NCBI GenBank assembly: GCA_003567005.1
Contig: PXBF01000078.1
Location: 62,001-126,000, forward strand
Reading direction: 5' to 3'
Source: PVC group bacterium
GTDB taxonomy: Bacteria > Verrucomicrobiota > Kiritimatiellia > UBA8416
DNA: 64,000 nt
The notes under the pieces were generated by a model. It saw nothing but the letters and a program-made list of their open reading frames with translations. It was not told where the DNA came from and ran no database searches. Position 1 is the first letter of the stretch; each line of letters begins with the position of its first letter. Below are positions 7,961 to 16,286 of this stretch, in pieces. The position numbers and the translations under genes were made by a program.

Positions 7961-8580
7961 ACTACAATACATGCTTATGCGGTGAAGGAACCTGGCGGTC
8001 GTTTCGAGCCATACGACTATACGGTTGGTGAGCTGGGGAAATCTGAAGTTGAAATCGATGTCCTGCAATGTGGTATTTGCCATAGCGATCTGAGTATGCG
8101 TAACAACGACTGGGGCATGACGAGCTATCCGCTGGTTGCCGGGCCCGAGGTTGTCGGAAAGATTTCGGCAGTGGGCTCCGATGTTACGGTATTATCCAAA
8201 GGTGATCTCGTAGGCTTGGGGTGGCATAGTGGCTATTGTGGCGCGTGTGATTGCTGTCATACAGGTGACCAGAATCTGTGTGCAGGAGCAACGGGTACGA
8301 TAGTAGGGCATCACGGTGGTTTTGCGGACAAGGTGAGGGCAGACGCGGCCAGTGTCGTGGCAATACCAGACGGTATCAATCCTGAATCTGCTGGACCGCT
8401 GTTCTGCGGCGGCATTACCGTATTTCATCCTCTGTCGGAATACGGGGTAAGGCCTACCGATTTGCTTCGCTCCATCAAATCCAGCCGCAAGTGGAAGTAT
8501 TTCCCATGTCCCGAATTAACGATGGGTTTGATCATTTGAAGTCCGGGCAGGCCAGGTATCGGATCGTGTTAAGTCAGTAG
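7961..8580 (+). pseudogene. Zinc alcohol dehydrogenase with internal deletion and frameshift
   Basis: The N-terminal half is a good medium-chain, cinnamyl-alcohol-type dehydrogenase: C-G-I-C-H-S-D-L with catalytic zinc ligands, G-P-E-V-V-G, structural-zinc cysteines in C-G-A-C-D-C-C and G-G-F-A-D-K-V-R-A-D-A. Homology stops near 8460 after G-V-R-P-T-D. It resumes in another frame at about 8474 with I-Q-P-Q-V-E-V-F-P-M-S and ends H-L-K-S-G-Q-A-R-Y-R-I-V-L-S-Q, the normal family C-terminus, with TAG at 8578-8580. The whole NAD(P)-binding Rossmann domain (roughly 135-140 residues) is missing. Homology starts upstream of the GTG at 7982 (T-T-I-H-A-Y-A) without an ATG, so the start is also lost. 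Confidence 0.85.
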
Positions 8581-9096
8581 AACCGTGACGCATGAGTCTG
8601 TAATTCGCGTCAGCGCACCGATGAGATCGGCATGCAGCGGGAACAATGCTCTCAGATCCTCCTGGGCGGCCATCTCGAAGTCGGCAAAGTCAAAGCCGGG
8701 TGACACGGTGCAGCCGCAGAGGGCGTATTCACTATCAGGCAGAGGGCGGGCTGCAAACCATGTGCTATGCGGTACGATATGCATTGGTCTGGCATTGGGG
8801 CTGTTCTTGCCAAGTATGAGGATCTGCAGTTCGCCGTCAGGGTGTATGCAGATAATTTCCAGATCTCCGCCGTCATAGTGATGCCACAGCTCGTCTGACT
8901 TGATCCGGTGAAACGCGGAAAACTCACCCGCTTGTAGCAGGAAATAAATGGCAGTAGAAAATACCCTTTCTTTCCCGAATCGTTCGGGTAGAGCATTTGC
9001 AGGAAATCGCTCACTGCTCCGGTACATTTCCCGGTAGCAACCGCCTTCGGGATGAGGCAGGAGATCAAGCTTTTCAACCCAGTACTGCGCATTCAT
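8569..9096 (-). CDS. Cupin superfamily protein (DUF985 type)
   Basis: A 175-residue single-domain cupin. It begins W-V-E-K-L-D-L-L-P-H-P-E-G-G-C-Y-R-E and has F-S-A-F-H-R-I-K-S-D-E-L-W-H-H-Y-D-G-G in the first cupin motif and V-S-P-G-F-D-F-A-D-F-E near the end, all typical of the DUF985/Cupin_5 family. The biochemical role of the family is not established; a sugar or epimerase-like ligand is possible. The 3' end overlaps the dehydrogenase remnant by 12 bases in convergent orientation. No membrane or signal segment is seen, so it is cytosolic. Confidence 0.88.
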   Translation of the reverse strand: MNAQYWVEKLDLLPHPEGGCYREMYRSSERFPANALPERFGKERVFSTAIYFLLQAGEFSAFHRIKSDELWHHYDGGDLEIICIHPDGELQILILGKNSPNARPMHIVPHSTWFAARPLPDSEYALCGCTVSPGFDFADFEMAAQEDLRALFPLHADLIGALTRITDSCVTVLLT

Positions 9097-9269
9097 GCTT
9101 CAGAGGGTAGCAGCAGGTAAGGCTGTGCGTCAATCGGGTAGCGTCTGATGTTCATAGCCTGCGCAATTACTGGCTGTGCAGGTGTACGGTACGCAAAACG
9201 GGCAAGGAAAAGAGCGATTAACGAGATCGGCGGCCAGCCTTTGTCCGTCGTAGCTTCTGGCTTTCAACC

Positions 9270-9332
9270 TATACGCAACGACATAAGTCCACGGCCATCA
9301 AGAAGCGGCGTTGACTTATGTCGCAATGTATA
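9270..9332. repeat. Long inverted repeat in the 9097-9537 gap
   Basis: CGACATAAGTC (9279-9289) and GACTTATGTCG (9313-9323) are an 11-bp perfect inverted repeat, extended by TATAC (9270-9274) and GTATA (9328-9332) across a 4-base mismatch. It could be a terminator for cupin-antisense reading, a protein-binding palindrome or a miniature mobile element. Apart from this and the conserved block at 9411, I see no gene in 9097-9537. Confidence 0.5.
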
Positions 9333-9410
9333 GAAAAGAGCAGTTCTGAGATTTTTGAGCAGGATTACTTGATTGTGATTAATGTACCCGCAGGTGGAGG
9401 AGTGGGGAGC

Positions 9411-9494
9411 GTCACATGCTACAAAAGTGCAGTGTTGCAGTTGCAATCGTACACCTTGTTTCTTGTTGCGCAGTGTGACTTGATAAAAGGATCA
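9411..9494 (+). promoter_or_regulatory. Conserved regulatory block upstream of first SASA gene
   Basis: This block is nearly repeated at 30281-30364 in front of the paralogous SASA gene. Both contain the 12-base palindrome-like TTGCAGTTGCAA (TTGCA-N2-TGCAA; 9435-9446), then CACCTTGTTTCTTGTTGCGCA and CTTGATAAAAGG. The palindrome is a plausible operator and TTGATAAAA a plausible -10 region. No strong -35 is visible, so an activator may be needed. Confidence 0.5.
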
Positions 9495-9537
9495 GATACA
9501 TTTAGTTGGGAATCGTGGGAAACATAAAGGAGAGGCA

Positions 9538-10803
9538 ATGAAGCATATAAAAACAATAGGCATTGCTGCCGTTGTCGCGTTGACAATAGCCGCATCAGCT
9601 TTTGGGAACCCGCGAACGCTGAAAGTGTATATCCTCGCCGGGCAGTCCAACATGCAGGGACAGGCAGGCTGGTGGGTGATGCAGGGGCTTGTCGATGATC
9701 CCGAGACCCGCCACTTGCATGAAAGATTCGTGGATGCGGATGGCAACTTTCGGGAGGAAGCAAACGTTTACGTATCGGCGATCAGCGGTGACGGTGAAGG
9801 CAGGGAGAAAAACGGCCCCTTGACGATTGGCTTTGGCGGTGACTTGAGAGGCGGTCTGAGGGAGAGAGGCAGACATGGCATGAGATTTGGGCCGGAATGG
9901 GGCTTCGGCGTGACCATGGCGGATCATGTAGAGAATCCGATCCTGATCATCAAGACGTCATGGGGCGGGAAGACCTTGAACACCGATTTTCGCTCACCGA
10001 GTGCCGGTCCCTACGTGTTTCGGGAAAGTATCCTGGAAAGTTATATGCACCGGAGGAGACAGACCAGGGAGGAGGTCATCGCGGCAAAAGCCGAGCAGAC
10101 CGGCGTCTTCTATCGCAAGATGGTTGACCATGTCCGCAAAGTGCTTGCCAATCCGGGTGAATACCATCCGGCATACGACCCGGCGGCGGGATATGAAATC
10201 AGTGGCTTTGTCTGGCTTCAGGGCTGGAACGACATGATGGATTCGCATACGTACGCGCAGAATCATCTCGGGGAGTCCCGGTTTGACCAATACAGCGATT
10301 TGCTGGCACATTTCATTCGGGATGTCCGCAACGACGTCAAAGCCCCGAATATGCCCTTCATCATCGGCGTGATAGGCGTTGGTGGTAACGATGCGTTTCG
10401 CGCCGCCATGGCCGCCCCCGCGCAATTGGAGGAATTCAAGGGCAATGTGATCGCCGTGGATACGCAGCAGTTCGTGGACAGAAAACTCGCTCAGTTGTAT
10501 CGTCGCAGGAATGGGTGGCGCGATAGGAGGGGCCATGAAAATCCGTATCCGGAACTCAGGCAAAGGCTGCAACCGTATCTCGATGAGCTGGAGGAGGCCA
10601 AAAAGATCGAGGACCGGAGGGAACGGAACCGCAAAGAGAGGGAGATCCAGGAGCGGATGCAAGCCATCATCTTCACGCCCGAAGAACGTGAATACATGTC
10701 AAGAAACCACTCCAGCCAGGGCTTTCACTATCATGGATCACCCAAGTTCTTCGGTCGTGTCGGCGAAGCTTTTGCCAAGGCCATTCTCGGGCTTGGGCAA
10801 TAG
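9538..10803 (+). CDS. Secreted SASA-family carbohydrate acetylesterase 1
   Basis: A 421-residue exported SGNH-like esterase of the sialate O-acetylesterase (SASA) type, predicted to remove acetyl groups from a polysaccharide. A signal peptide (about 1-22, ending A-S-A-F-G) precedes V-Y-I-L-A-G-Q-S-N-M-Q-G with nucleophile Ser37. I-I-K-T-S-W-G-G-K-T-L follows, and the C-terminal G-F-H-Y-H-G-S-P-K-F-F-G-R-V-G-E-A-F contains the likely catalytic His (397 or 399). A charged helical insertion (about 315-375, E/K/R-rich) separates the core from the last block. It has a strong AGGAGAGG site, is the first gene of the glycan locus, and is very close to the gene at 30412. Confidence 0.85.
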   Translation: MKHIKTIGIAAVVALTIAASAFGNPRTLKVYILAGQSNMQGQAGWWVMQGLVDDPETRHLHERFVDADGNFREEANVYVSAISGDGEGREKNGPLTIGFGGDLRGGLRERGRHGMRFGPEWGFGVTMADHVENPILIIKTSWGGKTLNTDFRSPSAGPYVFRESILESYMHRRRQTREEVIAAKAEQTGVFYRKMVDHVRKVLANPGEYHPAYDPAAGYEISGFVWLQGWNDMMDSHTYAQNHLGESRFDQYSDLLAHFIRDVRNDVKAPNMPFIIGVIGVGGNDAFRAAMAAPAQLEEFKGNVIAVDTQQFVDRKLAQLYRRRNGWRDRRGHENPYPELRQRLQPYLDELEEAKKIEDRRERNRKEREIQERMQAIIFTPEEREYMSRNHSSQGFHYHGSPKFFGRVGEAFAKAILGLGQ

Positions 10804-10832
10804 ATCAGGAAACAGTAATGTTACCGCTAGCG

Positions 10833-10890
10833 CGGATCAGTATGTGCGTTTGTGCGTGAGTGTATGGTACGTGGGAGTGTGTGAGAGGGA
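10833..10890 (+). repeat. GT-rich degenerate repeat tract 1
   Basis: Purine/T-rich tract built from GTGTG, GTGGGAG and GTGCGT units, between a SASA stop codon and the URO-D gene. It resembles tracts at 15959, 18911, 20947 and (complement) 30157. Confidence 0.6.
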
Positions 10891-10928
10891 GCGAATGGGA
10901 AAGTTGCTGGTTCGGATTAGAAAGGCAA

Positions 10929-12053
10929 ATGATGATTACACCATGTAGAGAGAAGTGGAAGGGAACCTTGACGGATCGCGAGCGGTTTAACCGTCAAATG
11001 CATTACCAGTCCGTTGACCGTTGCTTCAATATGGAGTTCGGGTACTGGAGAGAAAATTTCCAGGAGTGGGATCTTTTCGTCAAGAATGGCATCAAGAATA
11101 ATAGCCAGGCGGATATCTTTTTTAACTTCGATCGTATTCGCTCTGCCGGAGGACGCACTTGGCTTAGTCCGGGGTTTCCAGAGGAAGTTGTCGAGGAAAC
11201 CGAGACGAAGCGGATCCTGATGAATGGGGACGGTCTGCTGGCCGAGGTTCCCTTGGACGGGCACGACACGATTCCACATTTTATCAAGGCGTCGGTTGTC
11301 ACCCCAGACGACTGGAAGCGCTGCAAAGAAGAGCGCATGCGCGTGGATGACCCGAATCGGATTATCGATATCGAGAAGGTTAAGCAGAACCACCCTGTAG
11401 ATCGCGATTATCCACTGGGCGTAAGCTGCGGCTCGATGATCGGCAAGATCCGCGACATGCTTACTTTCGAGGGACTCGCCTACGCCTGCTTTGATTATCC
11501 CGAGATGGTCGAGGACATGGTCGAGACCTGCTGCCAGCTTGTCGAGCATTCGCTCGACCAATTGCTGCCGCACATTGATTTCGACTTTGCATCCGGCTGG
11601 GAGGACATTTGCTTCAAAAATGGGCCGATTGTGTCCGTGGACTTTTTCCGGGATGTCGTGATGCCGCGCTACAAGCGTATTTCCAAAAAACTGCACGCGC
11701 ATGGAATCGATTTGTGGTATACCGATTGTGATGGCGACGTGCGGCCGATTCTGCCCTATCTTCTCGAGGGCGGCATCAATTGCCTGTTCCCGTTCGAGGT
11801 GAATGGCTGTGCGCATCCGGGGGAATTACTTGCCGAGTATGGCAAAGACCTACGGATCATGGGCGGGTTCGATAAGATTCAACTCGGCAAAGGCCCGGAT
11901 GCGATCAAGGCCTATATGGAAACCTTGGTTCCGCTTGTCGAGCGCGGCGGTTATATCCCGTTCTGTGATCACCGTTGCCCGCCGAATGTGAAGCCGGAGG
12001 ATTACCTGTACTATCTCGACCTCAAGGAGCAGATGTTCGGTTGCGTTAGTTAA
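10929..12053 (+). CDS. Uroporphyrinogen decarboxylase family (URO-D-like) protein
   Basis: A cytosolic TIM-barrel protein of 374 residues with the start at 10929 (AAAGG just upstream). The open frame extends to 10860, but that part runs through a GT-rich repeat tract. Blocks typical of the corrinoid/URO-D group are R-E-R-F-N-R-Q-M-H-Y, S-C-G-S-M-I-G, D-F-A-S-G-W-E-D-I, Y-T-D-C-D-G-D-V and I-M-G-G-F-D-K. It is too divergent for heme synthesis. Such proteins are frequent in PVC glycan loci; a methyl transfer or decarboxylation step on a sugar acid is possible but unproven. Lies between a SASA gene and a glycosidase. Confidence 0.75.
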   Translation: MMITPCREKWKGTLTDRERFNRQMHYQSVDRCFNMEFGYWRENFQEWDLFVKNGIKNNSQADIFFNFDRIRSAGGRTWLSPGFPEEVVEETETKRILMNGDGLLAEVPLDGHDTIPHFIKASVVTPDDWKRCKEERMRVDDPNRIIDIEKVKQNHPVDRDYPLGVSCGSMIGKIRDMLTFEGLAYACFDYPEMVEDMVETCCQLVEHSLDQLLPHIDFDFASGWEDICFKNGPIVSVDFFRDVVMPRYKRISKKLHAHGIDLWYTDCDGDVRPILPYLLEGGINCLFPFEVNGCAHPGELLAEYGKDLRIMGGFDKIQLGKGPDAIKAYMETLVPLVERGGYIPFCDHRCPPNVKPEDYLYYLDLKEQMFGCVS

Positions 12054-12099
12054 GATTTCGAGAATATCCGGTTTTCCCGGATAGAGCTCAGCCAAGGCC

Positions 12100-13278
12100 A
12101 TGGGGGACAGGATGATATTGCAAGCTGAATCTGTCAGGAACAAGTATGCGGCAGCCCTGCAGGGGCTGGCTGCGAACTGCAAGTTAGCAGGTGCGTATTC
12201 CCATCCTGTACTGTTTGAAGGTGGTGGATACGACGGCATCTGGCTGGAGTGCGGTCCGCTAGAAGGTTTGGTATATGGCAAGCACGCCCCGGATATCGCC
12301 CGCGCCTGTCACGAGGTGTTCTTCCATCATCAACGCGAGGACGGGTGTCTTCCGTTTGTGATAAAAGCAGACAAACCCCGTTACGCTGCCATCCAGATGG
12401 TGGTGCCGATTGCTGCGACCGCATATGAGACCTTTGAACAGATCCAGGACGAGGCTTTTCTTTTGCTGGCTTATGATGCCTGTTGCCGTTGGGACGCATG
12501 GCTAGCGCGAAACCGGGATACGCGCGGAACAGGCCTTTGTGAACTGTTTTGCCAGTGGGACACTGGCCACGATGCAAGCCCAAGAATCAAGACGTTGCCG
12601 GTGGCCGCACTGGATACGTGTCCCAGGCATGACGGGTTGCCATACCTCGCCCCGGATCTATCGGCAACCGTTCACGGCGGAAGGACTGCTCTTGCAAAGA
12701 TGGCCGGGTCACTCGGTAAAAGCGATGAAGCCGCTGACTGGGCTGGGAAAGCCGAGAAAACGCGGCTGGCCATTCTCAAGCATTGCTATGACCCGGAGGA
12801 CGACTGTTTTTATGACGTGGATACGGATGGCAATTTCATTCGCATCCGCAGCGATATCATATCGCGGGTTTTGGGCGAGCACGTAGTGGATCAGCATATG
12901 TTTGACCGCATCTATGAACGCCACATTCGCAATCCCCGGCGTTTCTGGACACCGTATCCATTGCCGTCCATTGCTGCGGATGATCCGGCTTTTGTGAAGC
13001 CCATCCCGCAAAACTCATGGGGCGGAGCGTCCCAGGCCCTGACGGCCCTGCGTGCCCCCCGCTGGTTTGAACACTATGGGCGGTCCGAGGACTTGAAAGA
13101 GCTTATGACAAAATGGGTCGGTGCCATTGTCGCCAGCCCCCACTTTATGCAGCAGATCGATCCCTGGACGGGTGTCTTTACCGAATCCAAATGCCAGACC
13201 TACTCGCCCGCCATGTGTGTCTTGATCGACTTTGTGGATCGCCTCGGACTATTGCAGGGTGTCAGTGTTGGATATTGA
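12100..13278 (+). CDS. MGH1-like (alpha/alpha)6 glycoside hydrolase
   Basis: Predicted cytosolic six-hairpin glycosidase, 392 residues, no signal peptide. The segment C-Q-W-D-T-G-H-D-A-S-P-R (about 149-160) corresponds to the active-site E-S-G-x-D-x-S-P-R motif of GH63/MGH1-type enzymes, here with D in place of E. N-S-W-G-G-A-S-Q-A-L-T (about 306) and F-T-E-S-K-C-Q-T-Y-S-P near the end match the second acidic region. The exact substrate cannot be read off; trehalase, glucosidase or mannosylglycerate-hydrolase-like activities are options. A second in-frame ATG at 12112, preceded by GGGGGA, is an equally good start. Confidence 0.72.
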   Translation: MGDRMILQAESVRNKYAAALQGLAANCKLAGAYSHPVLFEGGGYDGIWLECGPLEGLVYGKHAPDIARACHEVFFHHQREDGCLPFVIKADKPRYAAIQMVVPIAATAYETFEQIQDEAFLLLAYDACCRWDAWLARNRDTRGTGLCELFCQWDTGHDASPRIKTLPVAALDTCPRHDGLPYLAPDLSATVHGGRTALAKMAGSLGKSDEAADWAGKAEKTRLAILKHCYDPEDDCFYDVDTDGNFIRIRSDIISRVLGEHVVDQHMFDRIYERHIRNPRRFWTPYPLPSIAADDPAFVKPIPQNSWGGASQALTALRAPRWFEHYGRSEDLKELMTKWVGAIVASPHFMQQIDPWTGVFTESKCQTYSPAMCVLIDFVDRLGLLQGVSVGY

Positions 13279-13345
13279 TTATTGGGAAATCTGTTTAAAA
13301 CAATAAAGGTACAGTCTAGTCATAATGAGAAACAGGAGGAATGAA

Positions 13346-15958
13346 ATGAAGATGATGACATGGTTACAGACGCGCCGCAATCGTATTGCCGGCAGGCTAA
13401 CACTAGTGGCAATCGGCCTGCTGGCCTTTTCCCTACCCGTCGAAGCCCAGCGGAACCAACGACGCGATTTCCTGAACGGAGAAATCCCCGGGCAATTTGC
13501 GAGGATCACGCACGACGGCTGGAATCTTGGGCCGATCGGCGCCTTTGGTTTTCCCGACAACACCACCGAGCGCGGATTTTCGGAAAGCTTTATGATTCGT
13601 GAAGTGCTTCCGGGGTCGCCGGCCGATGGCCAGTTGACGCAGTATGACGTGATTCTCGGGGTTGTCTCGCCGCTGGAAGGTCAGGCCAAGCTTGCCGCAA
13701 GGCCGGGCAGGCGCGGCTATTACATCTTGGAATCGATCGGGTTGGCCATCGAAACGGCCGAGAAGCAAGATGGTAGGATCGTATTGAAGGTCTTTCGCCC
13801 GGAAACAGAATCGGCGTCATTACCCGGGAATGCACCCGGGGCTTTTGGCCCTCCGCCAGCAAGTTGGGCTAAGCTCGTAGAGCCGTTCAACGGCCAGGAG
13901 ATCGAGGTTACCCTGACGATTCCCGTTACCGGTGCCTACAGCGCGACGGCCCCATGGGAATGTGCGAAGACCAAAGCCATCATCGACGGTCATGCCCGCT
14001 CCATTGTAGAGCGTAATTTTTCTTCCCGTGGAGGAGGATACGCAGTCGCGAGCAACCTGGATGCGCTCGGACTGCTCGCCACCGGTGAGGCACAATACTT
14101 GCCGGTGTTGCAGCGGTATGCCCGGGGACGCGCTAAACGTCACGAAGGACTCAATATTCTGACGATGGACAATCCCGAGACACTTAACACGTGGGGGAGC
14201 GCGTACGAGCTCCTGTTTCTGGCCGAATACTACATTGCGACCGGAGACGAGGAGGTTGTTCGCGGTCTAACGGATCTGGCCACGGCCACGGCGATGGGGC
14301 GCAGCGGAGTGGGAACCTACAGCCACTCAATGAGCTACATCAACTATTTCGGGTTATACGGACCCGCATCCGCCTACGGCGCCATGAACCAGTGCAGCAT
14401 CACCATGAACATGGCCCTTCTCGTTGCATTTAGAGGCGGCATCAGGAATCAGGAAATCTATGATGCGATCGCGATCGGCGCCACGTTCCTGCGCCAGTGG
14501 GTGGACATGGGTACAATTCCATACGGGGATAATCCGGCGTGGATGGATCATGATGACAATGGGCGCAATTCCCAGGCGGCGGTCTTCTTTGACATTCTTG
14601 GCCACCAGCCCTCCGCGGAATACTTCAGCCGTCAGACGCTGGCCTCCTACCGCAGACGTACGGATGGCCATACCGGACATTTTTTCAACAGTCTGTGGGG
14701 CCCTCTGGGCGCGGCGCGCGGCGGTGATGAAGCTGCCCAGGCCTTTATGCAGAAGATGCGCTGGTATCCCACGCTGGAGCGTCGCGTGGACGGGGATGCC
14801 ATCTTCAATGGCCCTGGCCGGTACACAGGGTGGTCGACTGACGGCGTGCACCTGCTGCATCACTGCCTGCCGCGCAAGGCGATCCATATCACGGGTAAGG
14901 GTGGATCCTCTATCCCGCCTTTCAGTACAGAAAAAATCGAGGAATCCTTCGCAACGGCGAACTATTTCAGAGAGAGCCGCAATATTGTCGACGAGATGAC
15001 GGTGCCGGAACTTCTCCAAGAATTAGGCAGTTTCAACCCATTGGCACGGGATCGTGTTGCCGACGAATTAAAGGAACGTGGTGAGGACGTGGCTGACCAG
15101 TTGGTCGCGATGCTGAAAGGCCCGGACCGCCATGCACGCTACGGTGCCTTACTTGCGCTCAATAGGACAGGACGGATACCGGATGAGGCCGTGGACGAGA
15201 TGTTGCGTATCCTCCGGGAGGAGAGGAACTTCCCCTTGCGGAGATATGCCTCGGGTGCACTCGGTCGCGTACGCGATGCCAGAGGGCGAGAAAAGGTTAT
15301 GCCCGCCATGCTGCAGCTTGTGGCCGATTACCAGACGGGGGATTCCGTCACGCCGGAAAATTTTCTGGAAGACAGACTGAACCTCGGGATCGCTGATCGG
15401 GCGTTCAGTATCGTGTATGGCGATAATATATGGAGAGCCAACGAGAATAGTTTTGAAGGCGTGGACCGCGATCTGATCTACCCGGCACTGCGATCCATGC
15501 TGGTAAACCCCTTGGGTCCGGGTCGCGCAATTGACATCATCAACAGGTTTCTGGATGCTGAAGAGCAAGCCAAATTCCTGGGAGCTATTTATCTCGCGGT
15601 CAAAAATCCCCCGCCTAGCTCGAACTCCGTAGGATGGCGTATGACAGGCGTTCGGTTGCTGGCAGACAATCGCATCGCGGAGGCCGCGCCTATGGCGTAT
15701 CGTTTAATGAAAGAAAGCACACATGGCAACTACTGGCGTAGGCCTGCTGCCCTTGAAGCGCTTTCTCGTTATGATATGGCGACTCTGGATCCCTATATGG
15801 AGCAGATGAAAAGCACCACGGAAACCCACAGGAAAAGAAACCTATCAAGAAACCACCGCCAGCAACTCGATAGGGCATGGAAGCGGATCGAGGAGAATAA
15901 GGGCAAGACCATTCCGACCCAGAGCATCCAGCCCTTTCTGGATGCGATGCAGCGGTAG
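13346..15958 (+). CDS. Secreted DUF6288 protein A (PDZ, alpha/alpha barrel, HEAT)
   Basis: 870 residues starting at 13346, six bases after AGGAGG; the frame also has an upstream ATG at 13325. Signal peptide about 1-34. A PDZ-like domain (about 45-140) carries V-L-P-G-S-P-A-D-G-Q-L-T-Q-Y-D-V-I-L-G-V. The central helical domain (about 185-560) contains L-D-A-L-G-L-L-A-T-G-E, Y-G-A-M-N-Q-C-S-I-T, Y-G-D-N-P-A-W-M-D-H-D-D-N-G-R-N-S-Q and G-H-T-G-H-F-F. HEAT repeats follow (about 560-860). I assign DUF6288 from memory of the family; no activity is established. Its place among glycosidases and esterases suggests a polysaccharide-active enzyme or binding scaffold. Confidence 0.75.
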   Translation: MKMMTWLQTRRNRIAGRLTLVAIGLLAFSLPVEAQRNQRRDFLNGEIPGQFARITHDGWNLGPIGAFGFPDNTTERGFSESFMIREVLPGSPADGQLTQYDVILGVVSPLEGQAKLAARPGRRGYYILESIGLAIETAEKQDGRIVLKVFRPETESASLPGNAPGAFGPPPASWAKLVEPFNGQEIEVTLTIPVTGAYSATAPWECAKTKAIIDGHARSIVERNFSSRGGGYAVASNLDALGLLATGEAQYLPVLQRYARGRAKRHEGLNILTMDNPETLNTWGSAYELLFLAEYYIATGDEEVVRGLTDLATATAMGRSGVGTYSHSMSYINYFGLYGPASAYGAMNQCSITMNMALLVAFRGGIRNQEIYDAIAIGATFLRQWVDMGTIPYGDNPAWMDHDDNGRNSQAAVFFDILGHQPSAEYFSRQTLASYRRRTDGHTGHFFNSLWGPLGAARGGDEAAQAFMQKMRWYPTLERRVDGDAIFNGPGRYTGWSTDGVHLLHHCLPRKAIHITGKGGSSIPPFSTEKIEESFATANYFRESRNIVDEMTVPELLQELGSFNPLARDRVADELKERGEDVADQLVAMLKGPDRHARYGALLALNRTGRIPDEAVDEMLRILREERNFPLRRYASGALGRVRDARGREKVMPAMLQLVADYQTGDSVTPENFLEDRLNLGIADRAFSIVYGDNIWRANENSFEGVDRDLIYPALRSMLVNPLGPGRAIDIINRFLDAEEQAKFLGAIYLAVKNPPPSSNSVGWRMTGVRLLADNRIAEAAPMAYRLMKESTHGNYWRRPAALEALSRYDMATLDPYMEQMKSTTETHRKRNLSRNHRQQLDRAWKRIEENKGKTIPTQSIQPFLDAMQR

Positions 15959-16011
15959 GGAGTGTGGGAGAGAGTTTGGGAGTGTGTGGGTGCGTGGGTG
16001 TGGGAGTGTTA
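15959..16011 (+). repeat. GT-rich degenerate repeat tract 2
   Basis: Begins at the first base after the TAG of DUF6288 protein A. Units such as GTGTGGGAG, GTGGGTGC and GTGGGTGTGGGAG repeat imperfectly. Confidence 0.65.
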
Positions 16012-16017
16012 GAGGGA

Positions 16018-16066
16018 TTGAATATCCAATATCCAAGTTCAATATCCAAGGAACAAGTTTGCGAGA
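16018..16066 (+). repeat. Truncated copy of the TTGAATATCC repeat
   Basis: Contains TTGAATATCCAATATCCA and AAGGAACAAG-TTGCGAGAG segments shared with the complete element at 20983-21128. The right half with the inverted end is missing. A CCAAGATGATGCGGGG...CTTGG element (16083-16111) follows. Confidence 0.6.
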
Positions 16067-16135
16067 GAAGACCACTTGGGCTGCCAAGATGATGCGGGGT
16101 TGTAACTTGGGTCGAAGTGCTGGGAGTTCGGTGAA

Positions 16136-16205
16136 CGAGAACGGCGACGAGAACGGTGAACGATTATTTTTGCCAACTCGTAATCCCTTCTCGTCGCCGT
16201 TCTCG
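16136..16205. repeat. Perfect 18-bp inverted repeat
   Basis: CGAGAACGGCGACGAGAA (16136-16153) and its exact reverse complement (16188-16205) flank a 34-base loop. Shares CGAGAACGG, GACGATTAT/AACGATTAT, ACTCGTAAT and TTCTCGTCGC with the element at 26535-26660. Probably a mobile intergenic repeat, possibly acting as a terminator; there is no T-run. Confidence 0.65.
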
Positions 16206-16286
16206 TAATCCGAATTGGGGAGCGAATGTGGTGTTAATGGGGAAGTTATAGACAAGCTTGAGACAACGAGAAACAGGAGTGATGAA

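Noticed and set aside
10917..11816. 299-codon minus-strand frame over the URO-D-like gene
   Set aside because: Antisense shadow; the plus-strand protein has recognisable family motifs and this one has none.
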